Source: Gemmatimonadaceae bacterium
Lineage (GTDB): Bacteria; Latescibacterota; UBA2968; UBA8231
Length of the DNA stretch: 64,000 nucleotides
NCBI GenBank assembly: GCA_026706075.1
Contig: JAPOZM010000088.1
Coordinates: 62,001 to 126,000, forward strand
Reading direction: 5' to 3'
The position numbers were made by a program, and so were the translations under genes. The notes under the pieces are model-generated. The model saw only the letters and a program-made list of their open reading frames with translations, was not told the origin of the DNA and did not search any database. Of the stretch, positions 24,045-32,284 are shown piece after piece (position 1 is the first letter of the stretch; the number at the start of each line of letters is the position of its first letter).

Positions 24045-25111
24045 CCGCGTCCGATCCGGCCCGCGTTGATGGGGGAGGAGCGGGGCTCCGCTACGCCGCC
24101 GCCGCCTGCCAGGTCGATCAGCCCAACCCGGTGGACCGCGCCGGTATCGCGGCCAACACGGCCCGTATGCTCGAGATGATCGACATGGCCGTCGAGGCCT
24201 ACAGCCCCTTCTGGGACATTCGCCTCTTCGCCTTTCCCGAGTTCGCCCACGCCGCTCCCATCTATCCCACGGCCCGTGCCCTGCACCGGCAACTCGCCCT
24301 GCCGATCCCCAACGAGCACACCGAGCGTTACCTGGCCAAGGCGCAAGAGCTCGGGGTCTACATCCAGACCGGGTCCTTCATCGAGCAGGACGACCGTTGG
24401 CCCGGCAAGGTCTTCAACACTACCTGCCTCGTCGGGCCCCAGGGTCTGCTGCTGAAGTACCGCAAGGTGAACCCCTGGCTCCCCTGGGAGGTGCACACGA
24501 GCCCGCACGACCTGGAGGGATACGAGGAGGAGCTCTTTCCGGTGGCGCGGACCCCGATCGGCAACATCGGGGTCGCCATCTGCTACGACTGGCTCTTCCC
24601 AGAGCCTCTCCGGCAGCTCGCCGCGAACGGGGCCGAGGTTCTGATCCGGGTTTCCGCCTACATGGATCCATGGGGGGCCACCGTGCCCATGGACTGGTGG
24701 ACCACGGTCAACCGATGCCGGGCCCTGGAGAACACCGCCTGCGTGGTCGCCTCCAACCAGGGGGCTTCGCTCTCCCACTATCCTCCCTTCTCCTGGCCGG
24801 GGGGCAGCATGGTCGTCGACTACGATGGCCGGATCCTCGCGCAGGCCGACCCGGGCCCGGGGGAGAAGATCGTCGTCGCTCCCATCGACATCGGCACCCT
24901 CCGCCACGAGCGGAACCGGCGGCGGGGACACGACATGCTCGCCCACCTGCGTACCGAGGCTTACCCGCTCTATCGGGAGTCGGTCTATCCCCCCGGACGG
25001 CGGAACGCTTCCGCGAACCACACCACGTCGGCCAACGAAGAGGGCATCGAGCAGGCCAGGCGGCGTCTCTCGGATCTCGGGGCCCGGGCACACGGCGAAC
25101 CGGCGGAGTAG
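24041..25111 (+). CDS. Nitrilase-superfamily carbon-nitrogen hydrolase
   Basis: A 356-residue amidohydrolase with the Glu-Lys-Cys triad of the nitrilase superfamily: Glu in LFAFPEFAH, Lys in LKYRKVNPW, Cys in GVAICYDWLFPEPLR. A second Glu, usual in amidases of this fold, is likely in PWEVHTSPHD. ATG 24041 overlaps the xdhC stop (ATGA). The length and the MDWWTTVNRCRALENTACVV segment resemble aliphatic amidase/formamidase-like members, but the substrate is unknown. It could supply ammonia or a carboxylate from a purine-related or heterocyclic breakdown route served by a molybdenum hydroxylase elsewhere; that is inference from the operon. Confidence 0.87.
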   Translation: MTASDPARVDGGGAGLRYAAAACQVDQPNPVDRAGIAANTARMLEMIDMAVEAYSPFWDIRLFAFPEFAHAAPIYPTARALHRQLALPIPNEHTERYLAKAQELGVYIQTGSFIEQDDRWPGKVFNTTCLVGPQGLLLKYRKVNPWLPWEVHTSPHDLEGYEEELFPVARTPIGNIGVAICYDWLFPEPLRQLAANGAEVLIRVSAYMDPWGATVPMDWWTTVNRCRALENTACVVASNQGASLSHYPPFSWPGGSMVVDYDGRILAQADPGPGEKIVVAPIDIGTLRHERNRRRGHDMLAHLRTEAYPLYRESVYPPGRRNASANHTTSANEEGIEQARRRLSDLGARAHGEPAE

Positions 25112-25237
25112 GAGGCGCCATCCCTCAGGCATGGCCGCGGGTCCGTATGCCATGCCGATTCCCCTCCGGGGCCGGAGACCGGCGCCGAAGCCGGAAGCGA
25201 TTCCGCAAGCCTCGGGATTCTCGAAGGGACCGGCGGA

Positions 25238-25960
25238 GTGGTGAAGCGGTACTCCCGGAAGCAGGTCGCCCGTACCCTGGCCAAGTACGATCTCGACGAG
25301 GTGGAGATCGTGCTTCGCCCGGACCTCCGCCTGCGGATGATGCAGACCGCCGACGCCTATGCCCTCCTCGACGACCTGATCGACCGTGACGCCGGGGACC
25401 GGGGCTCGACGAGGTTCCCTTACTGGGCCGAGACCTGGCCCTCGGCGGTGGGGCTCGCGCGCTGGTTCGCCGGGCCGGATGCACCGGCCGCCGACCTGGC
25501 CTGCGAGCTGGGTTGCGGAACCGGCCTTGTGGGCGTGGCCCTGGCGCGGATGGGGTGGCGGATCCGAGCCACCGACTACGTGGAGGACGCCCTCCTCTTC
25601 GCAACTCACAACGCGAGCCGGAACGGCGCAGGCGCCCGGCACAGCGTCTCCTACCTGGACTGGCGTCACCCCGTGGGGGCTCCCCACCGATGGCTGGTGG
25701 GCTCGGATCTCGCCTACGAGAAGAGCCTCCACCCCCAACTCGAACGGACGGTTCGCGCCCTGCTCCAGCCCGGTGGACGACTGGTCCTGAGCGATCCCGG
25801 GCGTCCGGCGGCGCGGCCGTTGTTGGATACCCTGGAGGGCGCCGGGTTCCGGCATCGGGTCGAGTCGATCGAGGTGGATTGGAAGGGGGTGGCGCAGAGC
25901 ATCGACATCCACCTCTTCACCCGGCCGCCGGACGGGGGATCTCAGCCGCACAGGACCTGA
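25238..25960 (+). CDS. SAM-dependent methyltransferase (lysine methyltransferase-16-like)
   Basis: A 240-residue class I methyltransferase. The SAM motif is ACELGCGTGLVGVALARMG, with an acidic motif II RATDYVEDAL and a late GSDLAYEKSLH, which is the (D/S)xxY-type motif of the METTL21-like protein-lysine methyltransferases. FPYWAETWPSAVGLARW is also typical of that branch. GTG 25238 (or 25241) has a GAAGGG site. The 3' end overlaps the convergent HDAC-like gene by 19 nt. The 126 nt upstream of the start shows no gene. Target protein or metabolite unknown. Confidence 0.8.
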   Translation: MVKRYSRKQVARTLAKYDLDEVEIVLRPDLRLRMMQTADAYALLDDLIDRDAGDRGSTRFPYWAETWPSAVGLARWFAGPDAPAADLACELGCGTGLVGVALARMGWRIRATDYVEDALLFATHNASRNGAGARHSVSYLDWRHPVGAPHRWLVGSDLAYEKSLHPQLERTVRALLQPGGRLVLSDPGRPAARPLLDTLEGAGFRHRVESIEVDWKGVAQSIDIHLFTRPPDGGSQPHRT

Positions 25961-26877
25961 AGGTGGGCGACTACCGAAGTGGCGGTCGCTTCCAGGTCAT
26001 ACCCCCCCTCGAGCAGACTGACGAGGCGTCCTTGGCACAGGTCCCGGGCCAGGGAGACGCACTCCTCGGTGAGCCCCGCGAAGCCCTCCCGGGTCATCAG
26101 CATCCCCCCAAGGGGGTCGGAGGCATGGGCATCGAATCCCGCCGACAGGAGCAGGAAGCCCGGCTCGAAGCGCTCGAGGGCCGGGCGCAGACGCTCCCGG
26201 AAGATGCGCCGGTACCCACGGTCTCCGGCGCCGGCCGGCAGGGGCGCGTTCAGCGTGGTTCCCTCCCCTTCACCGGCCCCGGTCTCCTCGACATGGCCGG
26301 TGAAGGGGTAGTGATTCTGCTGGTGGACGCTGAAGTAGAACACGGACCCGTCTTCGTAGAAGCTGTTCTGGGTCCCGTTGCCGTGATGCACGTCCCAGTC
26401 GACGATGCCGACGCGCTCGACGCCGTGCCGGGCCCGGAGGTGGCGGGCGGCCACGGCGACATGGTTGAAGAAGCAGAAGCCCATGGCCTGGTCCCGCTCC
26501 GCGTGGTGTCCGGGAGGCCGGTGCAGGCAGAAGGCGTTGGCGGCAGCGCCGGAAAGGACGGCATCGACGGCGGCGAGGCCCGCGCCACTGGCCAGCAGGG
26601 CCGCGTCGAAGGTCGAGGGACCGATGGCGGTGTCGGGGGTGGCGGCGAGAAGGCGTCCGGACCCCGAGGCCCGGCGGATGAACTCCACGTGCTCCGGGGA
26701 GTGGTTGGCCTCCACGGCCTCGACGGGAGCCCGGGCCGGTCGGGAGTGGACAAGCCCTGGCAGCTGCACGCTCTCCAGCTCCTCCAGGACCGCCTCCAGC
26801 CGTTGAGGACGCTCCGGATGGCCGGGCCCCATCTCGTGCTCGAGGCAGCCCTCGTGAGTCAGCAGCAGGGTCGCCAC
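25942..26877 (-). CDS. Histone deacetylase family protein (AcuC/acetylpolyamine amidohydrolase type)
   Basis: A 311-residue zinc deacetylase. The double-His motif is RPPGHHAERDQAMGFCFFN, the zinc Asp and His are in VDWDVHHGNGTQ, the third ligand in SAGFDAHASDPLGG, and the catalytic Tyr in LLEGGYDLEA. Bacterial members deacetylate polyamines, acetyl-lysine or small amides. GTG 26877 starts 1 nt after the Nudix stop, so the two genes form a small minus-strand operon. Substrate unknown; protein deacetylation is possible but not shown. Confidence 0.92.
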   Translation of the reverse strand: MATLLLTHEGCLEHEMGPGHPERPQRLEAVLEELESVQLPGLVHSRPARAPVEAVEANHSPEHVEFIRRASGSGRLLAATPDTAIGPSTFDAALLASGAGLAAVDAVLSGAAANAFCLHRPPGHHAERDQAMGFCFFNHVAVAARHLRARHGVERVGIVDWDVHHGNGTQNSFYEDGSVFYFSVHQQNHYPFTGHVEETGAGEGEGTTLNAPLPAGAGDRGYRRIFRERLRPALERFEPGFLLLSAGFDAHASDPLGGMLMTREGFAGLTEECVSLARDLCQGRLVSLLEGGYDLEATATSVVAHLQVLCG

Positions 26878-26878
26878 T

Positions 26879-27436
26879 TCAGGCCGCCCCGGCGAGGCGG
26901 ATCGCCTCGGAGCCGAGGACACGGATATCCTCGGCGATCTCCGTTGCCTGCAGATCGGCGACGGTACACCAGCGGAAGCGACCTGCCTCGCGCCGGTCGA
27001 TGCGCGGCTCCGTGTCATCCGCGCTCCGGGCGACATAGATCAGATCGATGTGCTGGTGACCCGGCTCGATGTCTTCCAGGAGGATGCACCAGGGCGAGTG
27101 CAGGACCCGCACCGACCCCAGCACTCCGGCCGAGCGGCCCGTGTCCACCAGTTCGACGGTCAGCCCGCACTCCTCGAGGACTTCACGGAGGGCCGCCGCC
27201 TCGGGCAACTCCCCGGAATCGATATGGCCTCCGGGCGGAAGCCAGGCTCCCATCTTGTTGTGCCACAGCAGAAGGGTCCGCTGTCCCCGGACCACGAAGG
27301 TGGTGGCCGTGAAGTCTCTCGTGGGCTCGCTCGGAACGGAAGAGGGCGGCAAGGCATCTCCGTGGGTAAGGGGTGCGGTGCCCGAATCTACTTGAGGCGG
27401 GTGCGGCGGCAACCTCGGCGTCGGCGATCGGGGCAT
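26879..27436 (-). CDS. Nudix hydrolase
   Basis: About 185 residues with the Nudix box GGHIDSGELPEAAALREV followed by LEECGLTVELV, i.e. the canonical G-x5-E-x7-REU-x-EE-x-GU pattern with all acidic residues kept. It hydrolyses nucleoside diphosphates linked to another group. The start is uncertain: ATG 27436 gives a proline-rich N-terminus of about 45 residues before the domain begins near VVRGQRTLLLWH; a nearer start such as the GTG/TTG codons around 27350-27370 is possible. Divergent from the E2 gene; the 132-bp gap to it shows no convincing promoter. Confidence 0.85.
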   Translation of the reverse strand: MPRSPTPRLPPHPPQVDSGTAPLTHGDALPPSSVPSEPTRDFTATTFVVRGQRTLLLWHNKMGAWLPPGGHIDSGELPEAAALREVLEECGLTVELVDTGRSAGVLGSVRVLHSPWCILLEDIEPGHQHIDLIYVARSADDTEPRIDRREAGRFRWCTVADLQATEIAEDIRVLGSEAIRLAGAA

Positions 27437-27568
27437 CCGCCCCCCGGGAGCTCGGCCGGCTTCCGAAGGTTGGCCGCCTCGCCTATTTTTCCCGTGGCCG
27501 GGCATCCCGCCCGGAATGTCACTGGCCCGCAGGATTCGAGACGGCAGCGAAGACGGAGACGGCAGCCC

Positions 27569-28807
27569 ATGGCAACGGAAGTGGTCATGCCCAAGCTGGG
27601 CCTGACGATGGAGCGGGGCACCATCGGCAGTTGGCTGAAGGGCGTCGGCGATCCGGTAGATCGCGGGGAGCCGCTACTGGAGGTGGTCACCGACAAGGTG
27701 ACGATGGAGGTCGAGGCGCAGGCCTCCGGCGTGCTGCGGCGGATCCTCGTGCCCGAGGGCGAGGAGGTGGAGGTAGCGACGCCGATCGCCTTGATCGCGG
27801 CCCCTGAGGAGGATCTCTCCGCTTACGGGGCCGCCCCGGAGTCCCCGGCGGCCCCACCCCGCCCGGACCCGACCCCGGCGCCGCTCCCGGAGGCTGCCCC
27901 CCAGAGCCCCGCCGCCCGACCGGAGCGGGTGGCCGCCTCCGGGGGTGGTCCCGTGCCACCCGCCCCCGAGGTTGGCGGGCGACCGCACCGGGCTTCGCCC
28001 AAGGCCCGCAGACTGGCTGCCGAGAGGGGGATCGACCTGACGGCGGTCACCGGCAGCGGCCCGGGCGGGCGCGTCGTGAGCGCCGACGTGGAGGCCCATC
28101 GTCCGGCCCCGGCGGCGCCCTCTCCGGCCCCGCCGGGGGGGGAGTCGGTGGAGCTGACCCCGGCCCAGAGAGTCGCCGCCGAGCGTCTCACCGCCAGTTA
28201 CCAGCAGGCTCCTCACATCTACCTGGAGATGCAGGTTTCCGCCAACTGGCTCGTGATGTTGAGGCGCGGCCATCAGGCCGAGGGCCGCAGCATCTCCTAC
28301 AACGACCTGATCCTCAAGGCCGTCGCCGCCGCCCTCGTCGAGCATCCCCGCCTCAACGCCCACTTCGTCGATGGACGCCTGCAGCAGCACGCCAGCGTCG
28401 ATCTCGGAATCGCCACCGACACCGGGTCCGGCCTGCTGGTACCGGTGCTACGCGGGGCCCAGGACCTCGACATCGCCCAGATCGCCGCCGAGACCCGGCG
28501 CCTCACCGAGGCCGCACGCCAGGGGACGATCGGCCTGGACGACCTGCAGGGCGGCGGTTTCACCGTCTCCAATCTGGGCATGTTCGGTCTATCCCGGTTC
28601 ACGGCCATCATCAACCCCCCGCAGGTGGCCATCCTGGCGGTGGGCGCCATCGAACCGCGGGTCGTGGCGGTGGAAGCGGAGGCCATGGCCGTTCGGCCGG
28701 CCATGAGCCTCACCCTCTCGGCCGATCACCGAGCCGTCGACGGGGCCGCCGCCGCCCGCTTCCTGCAGCGCCTCCGCGAACTCCTCGAGTCCCCCGGCTC
28801 GCCTTGA
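27569..28807 (+). CDS. 2-oxo acid dehydrogenase E2 component (dihydrolipoamide acyltransferase)
   Basis: A 412-residue E2 subunit. Residues 1-78 are a lipoyl domain with the lipoylated K43 in VVTDKVTMEVE; a Pro/Ala-rich linker follows; an E3-binding domain lies at about 135-170 (HRASPKARRLAAERGIDLT and GSGPGGRVVSADV); the catalytic acyltransferase domain fills the rest, with H387 and D391 in DHRAVDGAAAARFL. It transfers acyl groups to CoA in a pyruvate, oxoglutarate, branched-chain or acetoin complex. No E1 or E3 gene is adjacent, so the substrate cannot be assigned. Its stop codon overlaps the -35 of the ftsH promoter. Confidence 0.92.
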   Translation: MATEVVMPKLGLTMERGTIGSWLKGVGDPVDRGEPLLEVVTDKVTMEVEAQASGVLRRILVPEGEEVEVATPIALIAAPEEDLSAYGAAPESPAAPPRPDPTPAPLPEAAPQSPAARPERVAASGGGPVPPAPEVGGRPHRASPKARRLAAERGIDLTAVTGSGPGGRVVSADVEAHRPAPAAPSPAPPGGESVELTPAQRVAAERLTASYQQAPHIYLEMQVSANWLVMLRRGHQAEGRSISYNDLILKAVAAALVEHPRLNAHFVDGRLQQHASVDLGIATDTGSGLLVPVLRGAQDLDIAQIAAETRRLTEAARQGTIGLDDLQGGGFTVSNLGMFGLSRFTAIINPPQVAILAVGAIEPRVVAVEAEAMAVRPAMSLTLSADHRAVDGAAAARFLQRLRELLESPGSP

Positions 28808-28832
28808 CCTGGACAGGGGTGCCCGTTATCTT
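28804..28832 (+). promoter_or_regulatory. Promoter for ftsH
   Basis: TTGACC (28804-28809), 17-nt spacer, TATCTT (28827-28832), followed by CGCCCG, the same downstream sequence as at the cysM promoter. About 63 nt of leader precede the ftsH start. Confidence 0.68.
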
Positions 28833-28901
28833 CGCCCGATAGCCATAACTCATTTTTTTCCAATACGTTAGGAGACGCCTTCACCTCGGGCGTCAGGACT
28901 G

Positions 28902-30863
28902 ATGCGACTCGATCGAAAGACCCAGCTGACGATCGCCTACGCGATTCTCGCCGTCCTCCTCCTTCTGGTCATGCAGTCCTACCTGGAGGGCCAGGTGGAC
29001 ACGGTGAAATACAGCGAGTTCCGCCAGTGGCTGGTGGACGGCCGCATCGTGGAGTGTTCGGTTGGAAGGGACGAGATCAGCGGCAAGTACCTCTCCGGCG
29101 GTGGGGATCAGACCCGGGGCTTCACCGTGACCAAGGTCGAGGACCCCGAGCTGGTCAAGCTCCTGCAGGAGCATGTGCCCAACTATTCCGGCAAGCGCGA
29201 GTCGGCGCTGATCAGCTCGCTTCTCGGGTGGGTCCTGCCGCTCATGTTCTTCGTCGCCATCTGGATGTTCATGGCCCGGCGCCTAGGGGGCGGCTCCGGC
29301 GGCCTCATGTCGATCGGGAAGAGCAAGGCCAAGGTCTACATGGAGAAGGGCACGGGGATCACCTTCGCCGATGTGGCCGGTATCGACGAGGCCAAGGAGG
29401 AGCTCCAGGAGGTCGTCGAGTTCCTCCGCACACCCGAGCGCTTCCAGGCCCTTGGAGGGAAGATCCCCCGGGGGGTGCTGCTCGTGGGATCGCCGGGGAC
29501 CGGCAAGACTCTGCTGGCCAAGGCGGTGGCCGGCGAGGCCGGTGTGCCCTTCTTCTCCATCAGCGGCTCCGACTTCGTGGAGATGTTCGTCGGCGTCGGG
29601 GCCGCCCGGGTCCGGGACCTCTTCGAGCAGGCCACGAAGCACGCTCCCGCCATCATCTTCATCGACGAGCTCGATGCCCTCGGCAAGGCCCGCGGCGTCG
29701 GCTCCATGGGCGGGCACGACGAGCGCGAGCAAACCCTCAACCAGCTGCTCACCGAGCTCGACGGGTTCGACACCAATGCCGGCATCATCCTGATGGCGGC
29801 GACCAATCGACCCGAGATCCTCGATCCGGCCCTGCTGCGCCCCGGCCGCTTCGACCGCACCGTCACCGTCGACCGCCCCGACGTGGGTGGCCGGGAGGCG
29901 ATTCTGCGTATCCATGCCCGGGAGGTGAAGCTGGCCGCGGATGTCGATCTCCACCGGCTGGCGGTGCGCACGCCCGGGTTCGCGGGCGCCGATCTGGCCA
30001 ACGTGGTCAACGAGGCCGCCCTGCTGGCGGCGCGGCGCAACAAGGAAGCGATCACGATGGAGGAGCTGTCGGAGGCCGTGGAGCGGGCTGTGGCGGGGCT
30101 GGAGAGGAAGAGCCGGGTCCTCAACGAGAAGGAACGCCGCATCGTCGCCTACCACGAGGCCGGCCACGCCATCGTCGGCGAGCTGGTCGACGAGGCGAAC
30201 CCGGTGCAGAAGATCTCCATCATCCCGCGGGGGGTGGCAGCCCTCGGATACACCCTCAACTCGCCGGCCGAGGACCGCTACCTGGCGACGAAGGACGAGT
30301 TGAAGGCCCAGATCTGCGGACTCCTGGGAGGGCGGGCGGCGGAGGAGATCGTCTTCGGCGAGATCTCGACGGGGGCCTCCGGGGACCTGGCCCGGGCTAC
30401 CCAGGTGGCCGAGAGCATGGTCAAGGAGTACGGCATGAGCCGGACCCTCGGCCTGGCGGCGCACCGGGAGGAACGCAATCCGAACCAGGTCCTCGGCATG
30501 CCCGTCAACGACCGCAGCTACAGCGAGGAGACGGCGCGCCGGATCGACGAGGAGGTAACGACCATCCTCGACGACGGATATGGGAGGGCCAAGGGCATCC
30601 TGGAGGAGCACCGGGAAACACTCGAGCGCGTCGTGCAGGTGCTCTTCGACCGGGAGACCATGGAGGGGACCGAGCTTCGGAAGATGCTCGGCAAACCCGA
30701 GGCCCACGAAGGCAAGGCGGACCAATACCCCACTCCGGCCGCGGAGAAGGACGCCGGCGACACGCCGTCCATCAGTGGGGCGTCGCTGCCCGCGCCCTCA
30801 CGGGCCCCGACCGCCGGAGGCCCTCCGCCAGGCCCGGTCTCGCCGGAAAGCGGAGCCACCTGA
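28902..30863 (+). CDS. ftsH: ATP-dependent zinc metalloprotease FtsH
   Basis: A 653-residue membrane-anchored AAA+ protease of normal length. TM1 is at about residues 8-26, a short periplasmic domain follows, TM2 is at about 107-125, then the AAA module: Walker [14 protein letters not shown] near residue 197, Walker [13 protein letters not shown], and the SRH region ending in [14 protein letters not shown]. The zinc site is [10 protein letters not shown], with H418 first, and a downstream Asp is in [11 protein letters not shown]. FtsH removes damaged membrane proteins and regulates LPS and heat-shock factors. The last 50 residues are Pro/Ala-rich and disordered. Confidence 0.97.
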   Translation: MRLDRKTQLTIAYAILAVLLLLVMQSYLEGQVDTVKYSEFRQWLVDGRIVECSVGRDEISGKYLSGGGDQTRGFTVTKVEDPELVKLLQEHVPNYSGKRESALISSLLGWVLPLMFFVAIWMFMARRLGGGSGGLMSIGKSKAKVYMEKGTGITFADVAGIDEAKEELQEVVEFLRTPERFQALGGKIPRGVLLVGSPGTGKTLLAKAVAGEAGVPFFSISGSDFVEMFVGVGAARVRDLFEQATKHAPAIIFIDELDALGKARGVGSMGGHDEREQTLNQLLTELDGFDTNAGIILMAATNRPEILDPALLRPGRFDRTVTVDRPDVGGREAILRIHAREVKLAADVDLHRLAVRTPGFAGADLANVVNEAALLAARRNKEAITMEELSEAVERAVAGLERKSRVLNEKERRIVAYHEAGHAIVGELVDEANPVQKISIIPRGVAALGYTLNSPAEDRYLATKDELKAQICGLLGGRAAEEIVFGEISTGASGDLARATQVAESMVKEYGMSRTLGLAAHREERNPNQVLGMPVNDRSYSEETARRIDEEVTTILDDGYGRAKGILEEHRETLERVVQVLFDRETMEGTELRKMLGKPEAHEGKADQYPTPAAEKDAGDTPSISGASLPAPSRAPTAGGPPPGPVSPESGAT

Positions 30864-30871
30864 GCCAGGTG

Positions 30872-30900
30872 TCGTCGGGGCCGTCTCCGCCGCCCCACGA
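30872..30900. terminator. Possible bidirectional hairpin between ftsH and ridA
   Basis: TCGT and GGGG (30872-30880) can pair with CCCC and ACGA (30893-30900) with one bulged C. It lies between two convergent stops. There is no T-run. Confidence 0.35.
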
Positions 30901-30912
30901 TGGCCGAGTCCC

Positions 30913-31377
30913 TCACCTCTCCCCGGTAGCGATCACCTCCAGCTCCACCGGGGCCCCGAGAGGCAGCGACCCGACACCCACGGCGACCCGGGCGTGGACC
31001 CCCGACTCACCCAGCACGTCGGCCATCAGCTCGGAGGCGCCGTCGACGACCTGCGCCTGCCCCTCGAAGCCGTCGACGCTGGCCACGTACCCGGTCATGC
31101 GCACGATTCGTGTCCGGTCGAGATCGTATCCCTCGGCTGCGAGCACCCCCAGCGCGTTCAATGCGCACTGCCGGGCCGCCTCGCGCCCCTCCTCCACCGG
31201 CAGGCCGCCGTCGCCGACCACCCCCTGAAGGATCATGCGCCCGTCGACCAGGGGCAGCTGGCCAGCGACGAAGACCAGGCCCGCGGCTTCCACGGCCCGT
31301 CTGTAGGCCCCCGCGGGCGCGGGGGGAGAGGGCAGGGTGAGGTCCATCTCTTCCAGTCGACGGCGGGCGCGGGACAT
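30913..31377 (-). CDS. RidA/YjgF family protein
   Basis: A 154-residue protein of the RidA superfamily, which deaminates reactive enamine/imine intermediates. GLVFVAGQLPLVDGRMILQG, then ALNALGVLAAEGYDLDRT, and a late ARVAVGVGSLPLGAPVELEV segment, with the conserved Arg and the PVE motif near the end, fit the family. The longer LPLVDGRM loop is typical of the RidA subfamilies other than archetypal RidA. ATG 31377 has an AGGAGG site. It stands alone on the minus strand, divergent from the isomerase/LarA operon. Confidence 0.88.
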   Translation of the reverse strand: MSRARRRLEEMDLTLPSPPAPAGAYRRAVEAAGLVFVAGQLPLVDGRMILQGVVGDGGLPVEEGREAARQCALNALGVLAAEGYDLDRTRIVRMTGYVASVDGFEGQAQVVDGASELMADVLGESGVHARVAVGVGSLPLGAPVELEVIATGER

Positions 31378-31456
31378 CCTCGGCCTCCTGTGCGGGGTGA
31401 ACTGAGGCAGGCAATATAGTCCGGCATGGCAGTCCGGCGCGGTCCGTCTCGACGCG

Positions 31457-31486
31457 TTGACCGGCGAGGAGGACCTGGCTTAGGCT
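31457..31486 (+). promoter_or_regulatory. Candidate promoter for the isomerase/LarA-like/SDR operon
   Basis: TTGACC (31457-31462), 18-nt spacer, TAGGCT (31481-31486). The start ATG 31517 is about 30 nt downstream. The -10 is weak. Confidence 0.42.
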
Positions 31487-31516
31487 ATGCCGCCCAGACA
31501 AGGAGAGGCAGGACCC

Positions 31517-32281
31517 ATGTGCGCATCCGTCATCGGAGCCCAGCTCTACACCGTGAGGGACTTCCTCAGGACCCCGGCCGAGATCCGCGACAGCTTCCGC
31601 CGAGTGGCCGACATCGGCTACGAGGCCGTGCAGTGCTCGGGTCTCGGACCGATCGATGCGGCGGAGCTGAGAGCCGTCGCCGACGAAGCGGGCCTCCAGA
31701 TCGCGGCCACCCACACCGACTTCGACCGCATCCGCCGCGAGCCTGGGCAGGTGATCGAGGAGCACCGGGCCTGGGGGTGCCGGCACGTGGCCATCGGCGG
31801 CATGCCGGGGGAGTACCGGAAGGCGGAGGGATTCAGCCGCTTTGCCCGGGAGGCCTCGGTAGCGGTGCGGCCGCTGATCGACGCCGGACTCACTTTCAGC
31901 TACCACAACCACAGCTTCGAGCTCGAGCGTTTCGGGGACCGCACGGGCCTGCAGATCCTCGCCGAAGAGAGCGACCCGGAGGCGTTCTCCTTCGAGGTGG
32001 ACACCTACTGGATACAGCACGGCGGCGGCAATCCGGTCACCTGGCTCGAGCGCCTGAAGGACCGTATGCACATCGTACACCTGAAGGACCTGGCCATGAG
32101 AGGCACGGAGCAACGCTTCGCCGAGGTGGGGGAGGGCAATCTGGAGTGGCCCGCCATCCTCGCCGCCTGCCGGGCCGCCGACATCGAGTGGTACCTGATC
32201 GAGCAGGACCGCTGCGACGGCGACCCCTTCGACAGCCTCGGCACCAGCCTCAGGAACCTTCGAGCCCTGGGACTGCACTAG
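31517..32281 (+). CDS. Sugar phosphate isomerase/epimerase (TIM barrel)
   Basis: A 254-residue xylose-isomerase-like TIM-barrel protein, related in fold but not closely in sequence to the one at 3144. Marks are IGAQLYTVRDFLR at the start, YEAVQCSGLG, FSYHNHSFELE mid-protein, FEVDTYWIQHGGG, HIVHLKDL and a late YLIEQDRCDGD; the usual metal ligands (Glu, Asp, His, Glu) are present. ATG 31517 is preferred to ATG 31487, being preceded by an AGGAG/GGCAGGA stretch. It begins a three-gene operon with a LarA-like protein and an SDR. Confidence 0.85.
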   Translation: MCASVIGAQLYTVRDFLRTPAEIRDSFRRVADIGYEAVQCSGLGPIDAAELRAVADEAGLQIAATHTDFDRIRREPGQVIEEHRAWGCRHVAIGGMPGEYRKAEGFSRFAREASVAVRPLIDAGLTFSYHNHSFELERFGDRTGLQILAEESDPEAFSFEVDTYWIQHGGGNPVTWLERLKDRMHIVHLKDLAMRGTEQRFAEVGEGNLEWPAILAACRAADIEWYLIEQDRCDGDPFDSLGTSLRNLRALGLH

Positions 32282-32284
32282 GCG

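Noticed and set aside
23903-25951. A 682-codon frame antisense to xdhC, the nitrilase and the methyltransferase
   Set aside because: It lacks any motif, while the sense strand carries intact catalytic motifs in three genes.
28902-30863. The ftsH-ridA pair as one functional unit
   Set aside because: They are convergent, with separate promoters and no shared pathway.
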